From NCBI RefSeq assembly GCF_001517625.2, contig NZ_LN999827.1:553429-617428 (forward strand): DNA of 64,000 nucleotides, given 5' to 3'. Under the pieces are notes generated by a model. The model searched no databases. It had not been told where the DNA came from and saw only the letters and a list, made by a program, of their open reading frames with translations. How positions within the stretch are numbered: the stretch's first letter is position 1; every line of letters starts with the position of its first letter. Positions 24,830-33,860 of this stretch are shown in pieces. The DNA is from Clostridium sp. AT4. GTDB taxonomy: Bacteria > Bacillota > Clostridia > Lachnospirales > Lachnospiraceae. Made by a program: the position numbers and the translations under genes.

Positions 24830-25269
24830 TACAGCTTACCAAGGATCATAAAGGAAATGATCAGACCGTACAGACACACACCTTCGGCAAGACCTACGAA
24901 GATTAAGGATTTACCAAGAATCGAGCTGTCCTCACTGATAGCTCCTAACGCTGCGCTGGCTGCAGCAGATACTGCAATACCGCCGCCCAGACAGGAAAGA
25001 CCAGTTGCAAGAGCTGCAGATAAGTAACCCATACCGGCTGCAGATGACGCTGAACCGGCTGCGGAAGCCGCTTCCTCTGCCGCAAATGCATTTCCGTTAA
25101 ACATCAGCACAGCCGCGATCACCATGGTGCCGAAGAAAAGAAACAGATTTGCTCCCAGAGCTGTCTTATAGCGTCCTCTTGTCTTCTCTCCTGCCGCAAA
25201 TGCTCCAAAGGGAACTCCGATACTTAAAATAAGTGCTGCGCTCAATGTGATCTTAACTAATAAACTCAT
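24829..25269 (-). CDS. ntpK: V-type ATPase proteolipid subunit K
   Basis: Membrane rotor subunit, 146 residues, four hydrophobic segments (about 6-25, 39-58, 78-105, 120-143). The ion-carrying glutamate is in the last helix (FVGLAEGVCLYGLII). The first hairpin lacks any acidic residue within the membrane, so each protein has one ion site per two hairpins, as in other V-type rotors. An Ala/Ser-rich loop (EEAASAAGSASSAAG) separates the hairpins. Whether H+ or Na+ is carried cannot be decided safely from these residues. Confidence 0.92.
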   Translation of the reverse strand: MSLLVKITLSAALILSIGVPFGAFAAGEKTRGRYKTALGANLFLFFGTMVIAAVLMFNGNAFAAEEAASAAGSASSAAGMGYLSAALATGLSCLGGGIAVSAAASAALGAISEDSSILGKSLIFVGLAEGVCLYGLIISFMILGKL

Positions 25270-25307
25270 AATTTTGTTCTCCTTATATTGTAATTTTTTA
25301 CATTTTC

Positions 25308-27242
25308 CTATCTTCCATAAGGCTCAAATGCCCGTCCGCTGCCCCGGTAGAAACGGCTGAACAGCTCATAATACTCCAGACGAAGCACCTGGATCCCCAC
25401 GATCAGTCCCTCCATACCGCAGACAAAGAGGTTGCCGCCGATGACGATGCCCCAGTTGGGATCTCCCGCCTCAGCGCCAGCAAGCATCAGCACCACCTGC
25501 ATCATGGCTGCATGGCTCACTGCAAAGGCGCCCACACGAACAAAAGAAAGTGTGTTGGAAAAATAGCTTAAAAGCACTTCAAAGAGCTCGAAAATACCCT
25601 GAGTGATAAACATTCCCACACCGCCGGATATCTTCTCGGATTTTTTTTCCACCATAGCTGTCAGAGGCTCCTTAAAGAATATCACAGCCAGAGGGATCAC
25701 AAACATAATAACCAGAACAATCGTAGCAGGAAGGGTTTTTCCGCTCATATACAGCACGATCACGCTTGCCAGAGCCGCATAAAAGACAATGCCCGCAGCG
25801 CCGTTCGTATCAAACCAGAGTTTTTCCGTATCATGGACTCTGGCGCTGTTTATGATATTGAGGATCATGCACAAAAGAATAATACCCATACCGATCGCAA
25901 TAGCAACCACAAACACGGTGTTCAGACGGCCGATAAAGGGCAGGTCTGTCATTGCCTCCTGAGGACGCAGCCATATGGCGTCTATGATATCCTCAAAACC
26001 GAAGATACTGCCGAAAAGGAAGCCGAAAATCGTTGAGAAGAAGCCGCAGCAGGAAATAATGCCCGCCAGACGCACCTTCTTAAATCGATACAAAAGAAAG
26101 CCTCCTATGAGAAGACAGAGTCCCTGTCCCGCATCTCCAAACATAAATCCAAACAGAATGGAATAAGTAATCCCAATGAGGATCGTCGGGTCGATCTCAT
26201 TGTAGGAAGGAAGTCCATACATCTCCACATACATTTCAAAGGGCTTAAACAGTCCCGGATTCTTCATCTTGGTCGGAGGGGTGCTGGTAATATTTCCCCG
26301 GTTGTCCTCTACAATACAGAAGGTATTCTCATCCCCCTCAATTTCCTTTCTGAGGGCTCTGGCGTCGCTTTCGGACATCCAGCCGCAGAGAATATAGAAG
26401 TTATTGGAATTGTGCATGGTGCAGGCTGCCAGCTTGCGCACGTCAAAATTGATCCCGAAGCGCTCCAGCCGCATCCATGCTTTTGTAAGCTCTTCCTTTT
26501 TATCCTCCAGAATCGTCTTTACCGCCTGTTCTGCCTCTAACTTCTCGGCCTCCAATGCCTGGATCTTTTCTTCCAGAACATGCTCTGCCTCCAGCGGCGT
26601 GCCTTCATATTCATCCGGCAGGAACACACGCTCAAAATGCATAGAAGCATAGATCGCGTCGATTTTTTCCGACAGCTTGTCCGGTACAAAATATACAAAC
26701 CAGACATATTCTGAATCCTCCAGACACTTAAACATAACGGTGTCTATTGTATCATATACATAATTATTGATCTTATCATAATACTCTCTGGTAACGCGTC
26801 CGAAGCGGAACTTGATAAACTTAAAGCCCAGGATCTCCCGCAGGCTGTAGTTCAGCTCCGTAAAGGGAGCCACCCGGTCCTTGGACTTTTTCAATGCCTC
26901 GATCTGGATCAAAAGCTCCTCTCTGCGGTCTGTCAGTTCCTTTAACTCTTCACTTAAGCGCTCCACAAAAGCGGACGCCTCCTGAATGTCTGGCAGAGTT
27001 TCCTCTCCGGACCGTTTTACCTCCGGCAGCTGTCCTCCAAACCGCTGCATCAGGCTTCTGGCCATGGCCAGCTGATCCCTGTACGGATTAACTTCAATAT
27101 ACGGTCTTAAGTTTTTTACCGTTTTCAGCTCAGAAAGAGCATTTTCCAGGTGGATCTCATATCGGGACAGATAGGTATCCGCCACCCGGTCAATATCCTC
27201 TCTGGGGCCGGTAATACTTAAGAACTTCATCTTTTCGATCAC
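25308..27242 (-). CDS. ntpI: V-type ATPase membrane subunit I (a)
   Basis: Stator membrane subunit forming the ion half-channels, 644 residues. The N-terminal cytoplasmic half contains coiled coils (about 90-120 and 215-255); the C-terminal half has seven to eight membrane segments, including GITYSILFGFMFGDAGQGL and SYFSNTLSFVRVGAFAVSH, the helix with the essential arginine (FVRVG). Family-typical length. Confidence 0.94.
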   Translation of the reverse strand: MIEKMKFLSITGPREDIDRVADTYLSRYEIHLENALSELKTVKNLRPYIEVNPYRDQLAMARSLMQRFGGQLPEVKRSGEETLPDIQEASAFVERLSEELKELTDRREELLIQIEALKKSKDRVAPFTELNYSLREILGFKFIKFRFGRVTREYYDKINNYVYDTIDTVMFKCLEDSEYVWFVYFVPDKLSEKIDAIYASMHFERVFLPDEYEGTPLEAEHVLEEKIQALEAEKLEAEQAVKTILEDKKEELTKAWMRLERFGINFDVRKLAACTMHNSNNFYILCGWMSESDARALRKEIEGDENTFCIVEDNRGNITSTPPTKMKNPGLFKPFEMYVEMYGLPSYNEIDPTILIGITYSILFGFMFGDAGQGLCLLIGGFLLYRFKKVRLAGIISCCGFFSTIFGFLFGSIFGFEDIIDAIWLRPQEAMTDLPFIGRLNTVFVVAIAIGMGIILLCMILNIINSARVHDTEKLWFDTNGAAGIVFYAALASVIVLYMSGKTLPATIVLVIMFVIPLAVIFFKEPLTAMVEKKSEKISGGVGMFITQGIFELFEVLLSYFSNTLSFVRVGAFAVSHAAMMQVVLMLAGAEAGDPNWGIVIGGNLFVCGMEGLIVGIQVLRLEYYELFSRFYRGSGRAFEPYGR

Positions 27243-27257
27243 GTTTTAAAACCCCCT

Positions 27258-28280
27258 TTATATGCCGGCCGCCACTCCGTAGCGGATCCGCTCAATGGTA
27301 GTAATGATTTTCTCAATCTCCCTCTCTTTAAAATACAGGTATGAATTGAGTACAGACGCAGAATAAGGCTCCTTCCTGCTGGTAAGCTCATAAATACGGT
27401 CTATCACTTCCCTGCAGGGTTCTTCCAGGCTCTGTCCTTTTTCCAGGTTTCCCAGATCCAGCCGTCCGTACCAGCTGTTTCGGATCAGCGCGTAAACCTG
27501 CTCCACATCTTCTGCCTGGGCCATAGCCCGGATCTCTGTTTTTTTCAGATGAAGGCTGATCGGAATGATCATTGCATAAATTTCGCCCTCAGGCAGATGG
27601 TAATACTTCTTTGCCCGGCAGATCCACTGCAGGTTCAGCATATCCATCCGGGTACCGAAGCACTGGGTCAGATCCTTTTTTTCCTGTCCAGAAAGATATT
27701 TTTCCTTTATTTTCCACACCGTTTTAAAATACAGCATATCCACCGCTGTCTCACACGCCGGAAGAACTGCCTGTCCCTTCTGCCGCAGGCTTTCCAGCGG
27801 ACTGTAGTAAATCGTACCCTTCAGACCCGAAATCACCTCATCAATAGAACGGCACTGAGAAAGCTGGGCCAGATCCACAGAAGAATGGCGGTCAAAAAAC
27901 TCCTTAAAACCCGACAGATCCTGAGCGGCCTCACGGCGTCCGGCTCCGTTTCTCAGGCAGGTCTTTACGATCCCTATTTCATAATGCATGAAATACAGGT
28001 CTAAAAACCGCCTCTGTTTCATATTGGCAAACTGATACAGACTTGCAAAGTCCTCGTACTGAGCCAGGTTCAAAAGCTGTTCAATCCTCCCCCTGTGGAG
28101 TTCTTTATCCTCAACACCGGAAAAAATCTTCTCATACGGCGGCAGGGAGCGAAGAAAACGGACTGCCTCAGGAACGCTTTCCAAAGCGGCCATCTGTTCA
28201 AACTGTTCCGGCTTAATACGCCACCGTTCCATAGCCCTTATCTTGGTAGAAATGCCGCTGTAATGAATCAAGCTTCCCAT
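27258..28280 (-). CDS. ntpC: V-type ATPase subunit C (AC39/d type)
   Basis: Funnel-shaped subunit joining the central shaft to the rotor ring, 340 residues, helical. Recognised by the vATP-synt_AC39 pattern (YSGISTKIRAMER start, FLDLYFMHYEIGIVKTCLR, LNLQWICRAKKYY, LYFKEREIEKIITTIERI). Located between subunits G/H and I. Confidence 0.88.
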   Translation of the reverse strand: MGSLIHYSGISTKIRAMERWRIKPEQFEQMAALESVPEAVRFLRSLPPYEKIFSGVEDKELHRGRIEQLLNLAQYEDFASLYQFANMKQRRFLDLYFMHYEIGIVKTCLRNGAGRREAAQDLSGFKEFFDRHSSVDLAQLSQCRSIDEVISGLKGTIYYSPLESLRQKGQAVLPACETAVDMLYFKTVWKIKEKYLSGQEKKDLTQCFGTRMDMLNLQWICRAKKYYHLPEGEIYAMIIPISLHLKKTEIRAMAQAEDVEQVYALIRNSWYGRLDLGNLEKGQSLEEPCREVIDRIYELTSRKEPYSASVLNSYLYFKEREIEKIITTIERIRYGVAAGI

Positions 28281-28284
28281 AGGC

Positions 28285-28596
28285 TCACTCCTTTATCATG
28301 CTCCGAAAGAGGCTCTCTGCATACAATTTATGCTGTTTCTCATAAGTTTCCTCCAAACGGGCGATCATGCCCCTGGCATCAGCGGCCTGCTTATCCAGTT
28401 CCTCCTGCATCTCCTGCTCCATCTGCTTCTGGATGCATGAAATGCGCGCAGCTGTTTTTTGCTCCAGTTCTCTGTCAAAAGCCGCCGTTTTCTCTTCCAT
28501 TTCCTTTGCAAGAGCCTTCTTTCGGACTCCTGCATCATCCATTAAAGATCCGGCGGCTTTCTCAATGTCAGATAACCGGTCAATTATTTTGTCCAT
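28285..28596 (-). CDS. V-type ATPase subunit G/H-like stalk protein
   Basis: Short coiled-coil protein of 103 residues (KEMEEKTAAFDRELEQKTAA, then EQEMQEELDKQAADARG), the expected partner of subunit E in the peripheral stalk. First gene of the nine-gene operon; AAAGGAGG precedes the start. Sequence identity to characterised G/H subunits is low, so the call rests on position and structure. Confidence 0.7.
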   Translation of the reverse strand: MDKIIDRLSDIEKAAGSLMDDAGVRKKALAKEMEEKTAAFDRELEQKTAARISCIQKQMEQEMQEELDKQAADARGMIARLEETYEKQHKLYAESLFRSMIKE

Positions 28597-28705
28597 TTTT
28601 ACGCCTCCTTTTTATATTCCCTTATAATACTCTTTTTTTCTGAAATTACCAGTGGCATTTTGTAGAATAAATAAATTTTTAACAAAATTTTTTTCAGAAC
28701 AATAC

Positions 28706-28746
28706 AAAAAAAGATATGCCCTCCCTTTTCCATGAATGACATATCT
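28706..28746 (-). terminator. Terminator of the DUF4145-SH3 gene
   Basis: AGATATG and CATATCT form a 7-bp stem with a long loop; the minus strand continues with TTTTTTT. It sits between this gene and the V-ATPase operon. No convincing -35/-10 pair for the ATPase operon was found in 28600-28710. Confidence 0.6.
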
Positions 28747-28777
28747 CCTTTAATTTCAAATTTCTGGAAATTTTCTG

Positions 28778-29800
28778 CTACTGAGCCTGAACTTCTGCTG
28801 CGTCTGTTCCACTGGCGCTTTCTGCATCCTCTTCGGAAGAAGGCTCACTCTCCGAAGCCTTTTTCTCAATGTACTGGCTGGAAACATAAGCCTCCTGTCC
28901 GTCATAGTTAATCACAGTCCAGTCATTATTATACCGCTTTACATAATCCACCTCTGTGCCCTGAGAAAGCTGTACCAGAATACGGCTGCTGGTGGACGGC
29001 TCTGTACGAACATTTACGCTGTTGCCTGTCACTACATAACGTTCAGCCTCCGGCTGCGTCTCCGGTTCTGTCTCAGGCTCTGTTTCCGGCATACTCTCAA
29101 CCGTCTGTGAGCTTTCAGTGGGAGCTGCCGTATCTTTAACCTCATCCTTTCCAGGACGGAGCATCTGGATCACTACGATCAGAAGGATCACCACCAGGAG
29201 CGGAATCAGAAGACGCCACAGATAAAACAGCGGTGATACTCCCCTGCGTTTTCTCCGTCTGACATTTGGATTTCGCTGTCCGGAGCTGTAACCGGAACGT
29301 CCGGTCTGGGTTCTCTGCCCCTGGACAGGCCGGCTGCCTCCCGCACGGTTTCCAGCAGATACAGGCCTCTGGCTTCCCCTCTGTCCAGTACGTTCCCGGC
29401 CTCCTCCGGAAGATATTCTCTGGATCCGCCCCCCTCCGGAAGCGCCGCCATCATGAGAAAAAGCATGAACCTCCTGGGTTAAAAGCTGATATGCCTGATT
29501 GGCATTATACGCTGTATTGTCATTTTCATGCACCGCCTTATTCCCAAGAATGCGGATGGTATGGTAATTATCTTTTGTCGTCTTATTGATCCAGCCGCCT
29601 TCATACAGCTGGTCAATGGTATCTGACAGATCGCCCTCCACCAGACAGGCCTTCTCCGCCATACAGCGAACCATGCACTCTAATGTCTGTCTTGCTTTTA
29701 CCATCACCAGATTATAATTTTTATTCACAATCAAACGTTCTGCCTCTTTGACCCCCTGCTGGATCTGCTGCCAGCTGGTGGTATGCTCCAGGTTTGACAT
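28778..29800 (-). CDS. DUF4145 (HEPN-like) membrane protein with C-terminal SH3 domain
   Basis: Single-pass protein of 340 residues with unusual domain order. Residues about 5-112 form a DUF4145-type helical domain (KNYNLVMVKARQTLECMVR, IRILGNKAVHEND) expected in the cytoplasm. A Gly/Arg-rich low-complexity linker (about 118-186) follows, then one membrane helix (about 188-212), a Glu/Pro/Thr repeat (TEPETEPETQPE), and an SH3b domain (about 252-312; VTGNSVNVRTEPSTSSRI) that probably binds the cell wall. Function unknown; it may sense the wall from inside. Monocistronic, with terminator downstream. Confidence 0.8.
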   Translation of the reverse strand: MSNLEHTTSWQQIQQGVKEAERLIVNKNYNLVMVKARQTLECMVRCMAEKACLVEGDLSDTIDQLYEGGWINKTTKDNYHTIRILGNKAVHENDNTAYNANQAYQLLTQEVHAFSHDGGASGGGRIQRISSGGGRERTGQRGSQRPVSAGNRAGGSRPVQGQRTQTGRSGYSSGQRNPNVRRRKRRGVSPLFYLWRLLIPLLVVILLIVVIQMLRPGKDEVKDTAAPTESSQTVESMPETEPETEPETQPEAERYVVTGNSVNVRTEPSTSSRILVQLSQGTEVDYVKRYNNDWTVINYDGQEAYVSSQYIEKKASESEPSSEEDAESASGTDAAEVQAQ

Positions 29801-30109
29801 ATCCCTTCCTCCTTTGTATCAGCAGATTTCTACAGAAACTCTCTGTGTTCATATTATACCTTATTTATATTGAAATTGCACTAGGAATTGGAAGGATTTT
29901 ATGAAGGAACTATATGATCATATCCTAAAAATATACCTTGAAACCGTTTTTCTCGTTTTTGACAGGCTTCCGCCTGCGTTTCACAGTTGCATTTCCCCCA
30001 TTTGAATGTTAAAATAAGTCCGATCATCCTTACAAAAACCGCAGTCTGCGGATAAAACAACTACACTTCCCTGCGGTTTGACCGCAAAGAAAGACGAGGA
30101 CATACATCT
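29801..30109. other. Divergent intergenic region before trmB
   Basis: Contains a TATAAT-like -10 for the minus-strand SH3 gene near 29855 and a possible 34-codon frame (29901-30005). No riboswitch or strong terminator was recognised. Confidence 0.4.
29901..30005 (+). CDS. Possible small protein, 34 residues
   Basis: ATG preceded by GGAAGG at 6 bases; the product has a helical N-terminal part (KELYDHILKIYLETVFLVFD) and ends HSCISPI. No homologue recognised. Retained only because a ribosome site and start are correctly spaced; it may be chance. Confidence 0.2.
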   Translation: MKELYDHILKIYLETVFLVFDRLPPAFHSCISPI

Positions 30110-30769
30110 ATGCGTTTAAGACATATTCCCGGGGCAGAGGAAACCATCGCCTCAAGTCCCTATGTGATCCAGGAACCGGCCCTCCACAAAGGAAGCTGGA
30201 ACCAGGTATTCGGAAATGACCATCCCATCGAAATAGAGGTAGGAATGGGAAAAGGGCGCTTTATCATGGAGCTGGCTCAGAAAAATCCCCATATCAACTA
30301 CATTGGAATCGAACGGTATTCCAGCGTACTTCTGAGAGGCCTGCAGAAAAGAGCCGGACTGGAACTGGATAACATTTATTTCCTCTGCATTGACGCAAAG
30401 GCCATGGCTGACTATTTCGCTCCCGGCGAAGTAAACCGCATCTATCTAAATTTCTCAGATCCGTGGCCTAAGGATCGTCACGCCAGACGCCGCCTTACCT
30501 CTCCCGATTTCATGGCTGTCTATGACCAAATTCTTGCCCGCGACGGCGTGATCGAGTTTAAAACAGACAACCGGGGACTTTTCGATTACTCCCTGGAAGC
30601 TATCCCCCAGGCTGGCTGGCAGATCAAGGCCCATACCTTCGATCTCCACCACAGTCCCATGAATGAGGGAAATGTAATGACAGAATATGAGGAAAAATTT
30701 TCCTCTATGGGAAATCCCATCTGCAAGCTGGTAGCAGCCAGGGAAATCCCGGCATATGATAAAGAATAA
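30110..30769 (+). CDS. trmB: tRNA (guanine-N7-)-methyltransferase TrmB
   Basis: Adds m7G at position 46 of tRNAs using S-adenosylmethionine. The 219-residue protein has the TrmB motifs: EIEVGMGKGRFI (SAM motif I), YIGIERYSSVLLRGLQK, INLNFSDPWPK-type motif NFSDPWPKDRHARRRL, and FKTDNRGLFDYSLEA. Complete, single gene on the plus strand. Confidence 0.95.
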   Translation: MRLRHIPGAEETIASSPYVIQEPALHKGSWNQVFGNDHPIEIEVGMGKGRFIMELAQKNPHINYIGIERYSSVLLRGLQKRAGLELDNIYFLCIDAKAMADYFAPGEVNRIYLNFSDPWPKDRHARRRLTSPDFMAVYDQILARDGVIEFKTDNRGLFDYSLEAIPQAGWQIKAHTFDLHHSPMNEGNVMTEYEEKFSSMGNPICKLVAAREIPAYDKE

Positions 30770-30857
30770 AGCAGACTCCAAAAAGCCCCGGCGCCGGATC
30801 TTCCTACAGATAAATCCGGATGCCGGGGCATCAATATCGTTTATAGAAAGAAGGTTT

Positions 30858-31004
30858 ATGACTTTTATGCTTCTTCCTCCATGTTTTGTAAAAAAACTCC
30901 AGCGCGCCACCTGCGACCGGCGGGATCTGGATCGGCGTTTCCTTCACCTGAGCAAATGCTTTAAGGAAGTGGAAACAGCATTAAACTGCAAAAAGAAAAA
31001 ATAA
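30858..31004 (+). CDS. Possible small basic protein, 48 residues
   Basis: Starts at ATG 30858 after AGAAGG, downstream of a GC-rich hairpin behind trmB. Product is basic and Cys-containing (CDRRDLDRRFLHLSKCF, ending in four Lys). Family not recognised. A longer upstream start overlapping trmB exists but is less likely. Confidence 0.3.
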   Translation: MTFMLLPPCFVKKLQRATCDRRDLDRRFLHLSKCFKEVETALNCKKKK

Positions 31005-31036
31005 TCCTACAGCCTGTTCACACTTGTTTTCAGACA

Positions 31037-31084
31037 CAAAAAAAGTCCGACCCCGCAGCTTCCATTATCTGCAAAATCAGACCT
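31037..31084 (-). terminator. Terminator of tRNA-Lys copy 1
   Basis: Minus strand: AGGTCTGATTTTGCAG (31069-31084) pairs over 16 bp, using several G-U pairs, with CTGCGGGGTCGGACTT (31043-31058), then a T run. The same structure follows tRNA-Lys copy 2 and recurs at 54439. Confidence 0.85.
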
Positions 31085-31089
31085 TTTAA

Positions 31090-31162
31090 TGCGCCTCCAG
31101 GGACTCGAACCCTGGACAAATAGATTAAGAGTCTACTGCTCTACCAGCTGAGCTAGAGGCGC
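31090..31162 (-). tRNA. tRNA-Lys (CTT), copy 1
   Basis: Minus strand acceptor GCGCCTC pairs with GAGGCGC, discriminator A; anticodon loop CTCTTAA gives CTT; T-loop GGTTCGAGTCC. Identical to copy 2 at 48649-48721. Confidence 0.95.
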
Positions 31163-31183
31163 ATTTTCCTGAACACAACGAGT

Positions 31184-31212
31184 ATTATAGCTCAGGCTGA
31201 GAGAGTTGTCAA
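31184..31212 (-). promoter_or_regulatory. Promoter of tRNA-Lys copy 1
   Basis: Minus strand TTGACA (31207-31212), 17 bp, TATAAT (31184-31189): perfect consensus. Confidence 0.88.
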
Positions 31213-31253
31213 CTACTTTTTTTATTTTTCGACAGAATAATTTTTCCCGGCTT

Positions 31254-32558
31254 CTACGCCTCCTGTCTCATTCGCTCTATGATGGCATTGGCCCTGCGGT
31301 ATACCTCTTCAGGATCTTCTCCTATAAAGAAGGTTCCGTCCTCGTACCGGACTGTTCCGTCAATCATAACCAGCTTTACATTCTGCTTGCTGCCGCTGTA
31401 AACCAAATTTTTTACGATATTATTGACAGGCTGCATATTAGGCTGGTGCAGATCGATCAAAACCAGATCCGCCAGTTTTCCTTTTCGGATGCAGTCGCAG
31501 TCTGTAAGCCCCATGGCATAAGCGCCGCCCACACAGGCCATCTTGAGCACTTCCTCCGCAGGCATGGCGGAAGCATCCTTTTCGCGAAGCTTTGTAAGGC
31601 CTGTAACCAGAAACATTTCACGGAACATATCCAGACAGTTATTGCTGGCAGGTCCGTCTGTTCCGATCGCAAGACGAACTCCCTTTTCAAGCATCCGGTT
31701 CAGCCTGGGGATTCCGCTTGCCAGCTTCACATTGGAACCGGGATTGGTAACAATGGTCATGTCATGCTTTTTAAAGATATCCATATCCTCGTCTGTGATG
31801 TGGACACAGTGATAACCGCCTCCGCCGTATTCAAACATTCCCAGAGAATCTAAAAATGCAGTCGGCGTCATCCCATAGCGCTCCAGACATCCTTCTGTTT
31901 CACCCTTTGTCTCTGAATTGTGGGTAAACACAGGAGCCTTATACTTGTGAGCCAGATCTGCTACCGCCTCCAGAATCTTCCGGCTGGTGGTATACTCTGC
32001 ATGAAAGCCCAGCTGATAGCTTACCAACGGATCATAGGAATTGAATTTCAGATAATCCTCCTCCAGCCCCTCAGGAGATGACACAAAATCATTCAGCCCG
32101 CTTACTAAAACGGTTCTGAAACCACTTTCCACACAGGCTCTTGCCATTTCCTCCGGCCAGGGATACATATCAAAAGCTGCCGTCATGCCGCTGGTCAGAT
32201 ACTCCATTACAGCCAGTCTGGACAGCCAGAATGCATCTCCCGGCTGCAGCTTTGCTTCCATAGGAAATACCTGAGTATGGAGCCAGTCCATAAGCGGCAG
32301 GTCATCTGCATAGGAACGCAGAAACGTCATAGCGGAATGAGTATGGGCATTTTTAAAGCCCGGCATGAGAAGATTGCCATTTCCATCGATTTCACGATCC
32401 CAGACACGAGGGGTGATAGCATCCGTATTGGCATCTCCCATAAAAGCGGACGGGCCTGCATAGGAAATCCTGTTTCCTTCCACCCAAACCTCTCCTGGCA
32501 CCACATCCATAGTTCCATCCATTGTCAGAAGACGGATATTGTAAAAGCGTGTATTCAT
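31254..32558 (-). CDS. mtaD: S-adenosylhomocysteine/5'-methylthioadenosine deaminase
   Basis: Amidohydrolase that deaminates SAH, MTA or related adenosines. The 434-residue protein shows the metal ligands of subtype III amidohydrolases: NAHTHSAM (HxH), LGFHAEY, TPVFTHNSET-like FTHNSETK and GTDGPASNN (catalytic Asp). The MtaD/SsnA group is the best fit, though exact substrate cannot be read from sequence. It has its own ribosome site (AGGAG) and a terminator separates it from the M20 operon. Confidence 0.82.
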   Translation of the reverse strand: MNTRFYNIRLLTMDGTMDVVPGEVWVEGNRISYAGPSAFMGDANTDAITPRVWDREIDGNGNLLMPGFKNAHTHSAMTFLRSYADDLPLMDWLHTQVFPMEAKLQPGDAFWLSRLAVMEYLTSGMTAAFDMYPWPEEMARACVESGFRTVLVSGLNDFVSSPEGLEEDYLKFNSYDPLVSYQLGFHAEYTTSRKILEAVADLAHKYKAPVFTHNSETKGETEGCLERYGMTPTAFLDSLGMFEYGGGGYHCVHITDEDMDIFKKHDMTIVTNPGSNVKLASGIPRLNRMLEKGVRLAIGTDGPASNNCLDMFREMFLVTGLTKLREKDASAMPAEEVLKMACVGGAYAMGLTDCDCIRKGKLADLVLIDLHQPNMQPVNNIVKNLVYSGSKQNVKLVMIDGTVRYEDGTFFIGEDPEEVYRRANAIIERMRQEA

Positions 32559-32618
32559 AGCCCTTCTCCTATTTCTTAATTTTTATCAATATTGTATCAT
32601 ATCTTGATTTTCATGTAC

Positions 32619-32656
32619 ATAAAAAACTGCCATACCACGTTGCGGTACAGCAGTTT
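32619..32656 (-). terminator. Terminator of the M20/YfcC operon
   Basis: AAACTGC...GCAGTTT with inner TACC/GGTA pairing; the minus strand continues with TTTTT. Located just after the first M20 gene stop. Confidence 0.75.
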
Positions 32657-32664
32657 CTGCCTTT

Positions 32665-33831
32665 CTAAAACTGTTCCTGTGCATCTAATAAATACTGTAC
32701 ATAAAATGCAGCTCCATTAACCAGCGCATCCTCATCCAGATCAAACCGTTCATGATGCAATGAATAAGAGCAGCCTTTTGATTCATTGCGGCATCCCACA
32801 AATGCATACACACCGGGGAAGCGTTCCAGAAAATAGGAAAAGTCCTCTCCTCCCGGAGTGCCAGCGTATTTCACCAGCCCCTCTTCTCCCAGAAGCTTTT
32901 TTACAGAACCTGCCGCGATCTCACTGCAATGCTCATCGTTGATCGTTGCCGGAATATCACAGTAATAATCGAATTCATAATCTGCCCTGTACGCTTCACA
33001 GGTAGACTTTATAATTCTCTCAATCATTCCCGGCAGCTGTTTGCGAAGCTCCGGATTGAAGGTTCTCACAGTTCCGCTTAATTCTGCTGTCTCTGCAAAA
33101 ATATTGGCCATGGTTCCGGAATGGAAGGTACAGATACTTACTACCACTGTATCCATAGCATTCGTTTCCCTGCTGGCAATGCTCTGAAGAGCATCCACTA
33201 CTTTTGCACCTACATAAATGGGATCCACTGCATAATGAGGCATTGCTCCATGACCGCTTCTGCCCTTAATTGTGATATTCATAAACGCAGCCGAGGTATA
33301 TCTGGGACCGGGATCTACAGAAATAGTTCCAGCATCCAAAAATGGGAAAATATGCATTCCACAAACTGTATCCAGATGTCCCACTCTTCCAGTCTCCAAC
33401 ATTTTTAGTGCGCCGTTTGTTTTCTCTTCAGCCGGCTGAAAAATCAGTTTTACTGTACAGTTCAGCTCGTCCCTGTGATCAGACAATACTTTCGCCGCTG
33501 TCAAAAGCATACTGATATGCCCGTCATGACCGCAGGCATGCATCACCCCGTCGTTTTCAGAACGGTACGGCAGTTCCTTCACTTCTTTTATGGGAAGCGC
33601 ATCAATATCACAGCGAAGACCAATCACCGGATGATCCTTTTTTCCCTTTAGTGTCGCTATGGTTCCCGTTCCCACAACCTCTTCATAGGGAATCCCCATT
33701 TCATCAAGCTCTCTGCGTATCCGGGCCGCTGTTTCTGTTTCCTGCCAGCTCAGCTCCGGATGGCGGTGAAATTCCCGCCGCATGGCAACAGCATACTCCC
33801 GATATTTTTTAACTTCTTCCAATACGTTCAC
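32665..33831 (-). CDS. M20 family amidohydrolase (N-acyl amino acid hydrolase type)
   Basis: Zinc/manganese hydrolase that removes acyl groups from amino acids or cleaves small amides, 388 residues. Metal-binding motifs HACGHDGHISML, EEKTNGA and HPELSWQE are visible, as is the dimerisation domain (about 180-290) and the C-terminal GGEDFSYFLE. It belongs to the hippurate hydrolase/IAA-hydrolase branch. Third gene of an operon with the peptidase and transporter upstream. Confidence 0.88.
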   Translation of the reverse strand: MNVLEEVKKYREYAVAMRREFHRHPELSWQETETAARIRRELDEMGIPYEEVVGTGTIATLKGKKDHPVIGLRCDIDALPIKEVKELPYRSENDGVMHACGHDGHISMLLTAAKVLSDHRDELNCTVKLIFQPAEEKTNGALKMLETGRVGHLDTVCGMHIFPFLDAGTISVDPGPRYTSAAFMNITIKGRSGHGAMPHYAVDPIYVGAKVVDALQSIASRETNAMDTVVVSICTFHSGTMANIFAETAELSGTVRTFNPELRKQLPGMIERIIKSTCEAYRADYEFDYYCDIPATINDEHCSEIAAGSVKKLLGEEGLVKYAGTPGGEDFSYFLERFPGVYAFVGCRNESKGCSYSLHHERFDLDEDALVNGAAFYVQYLLDAQEQF

Positions 33832-33860
33832 ATCAATCCTTCTTTCCTTTTTATAATCTT

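Noticed and set aside
30785..30830. GC-rich hairpin after trmB as a terminator
   Set aside because: GCCCCGGC/GCCGGGGC forms a strong stem but no T-tract follows on the plus strand, so it was not called a terminator.
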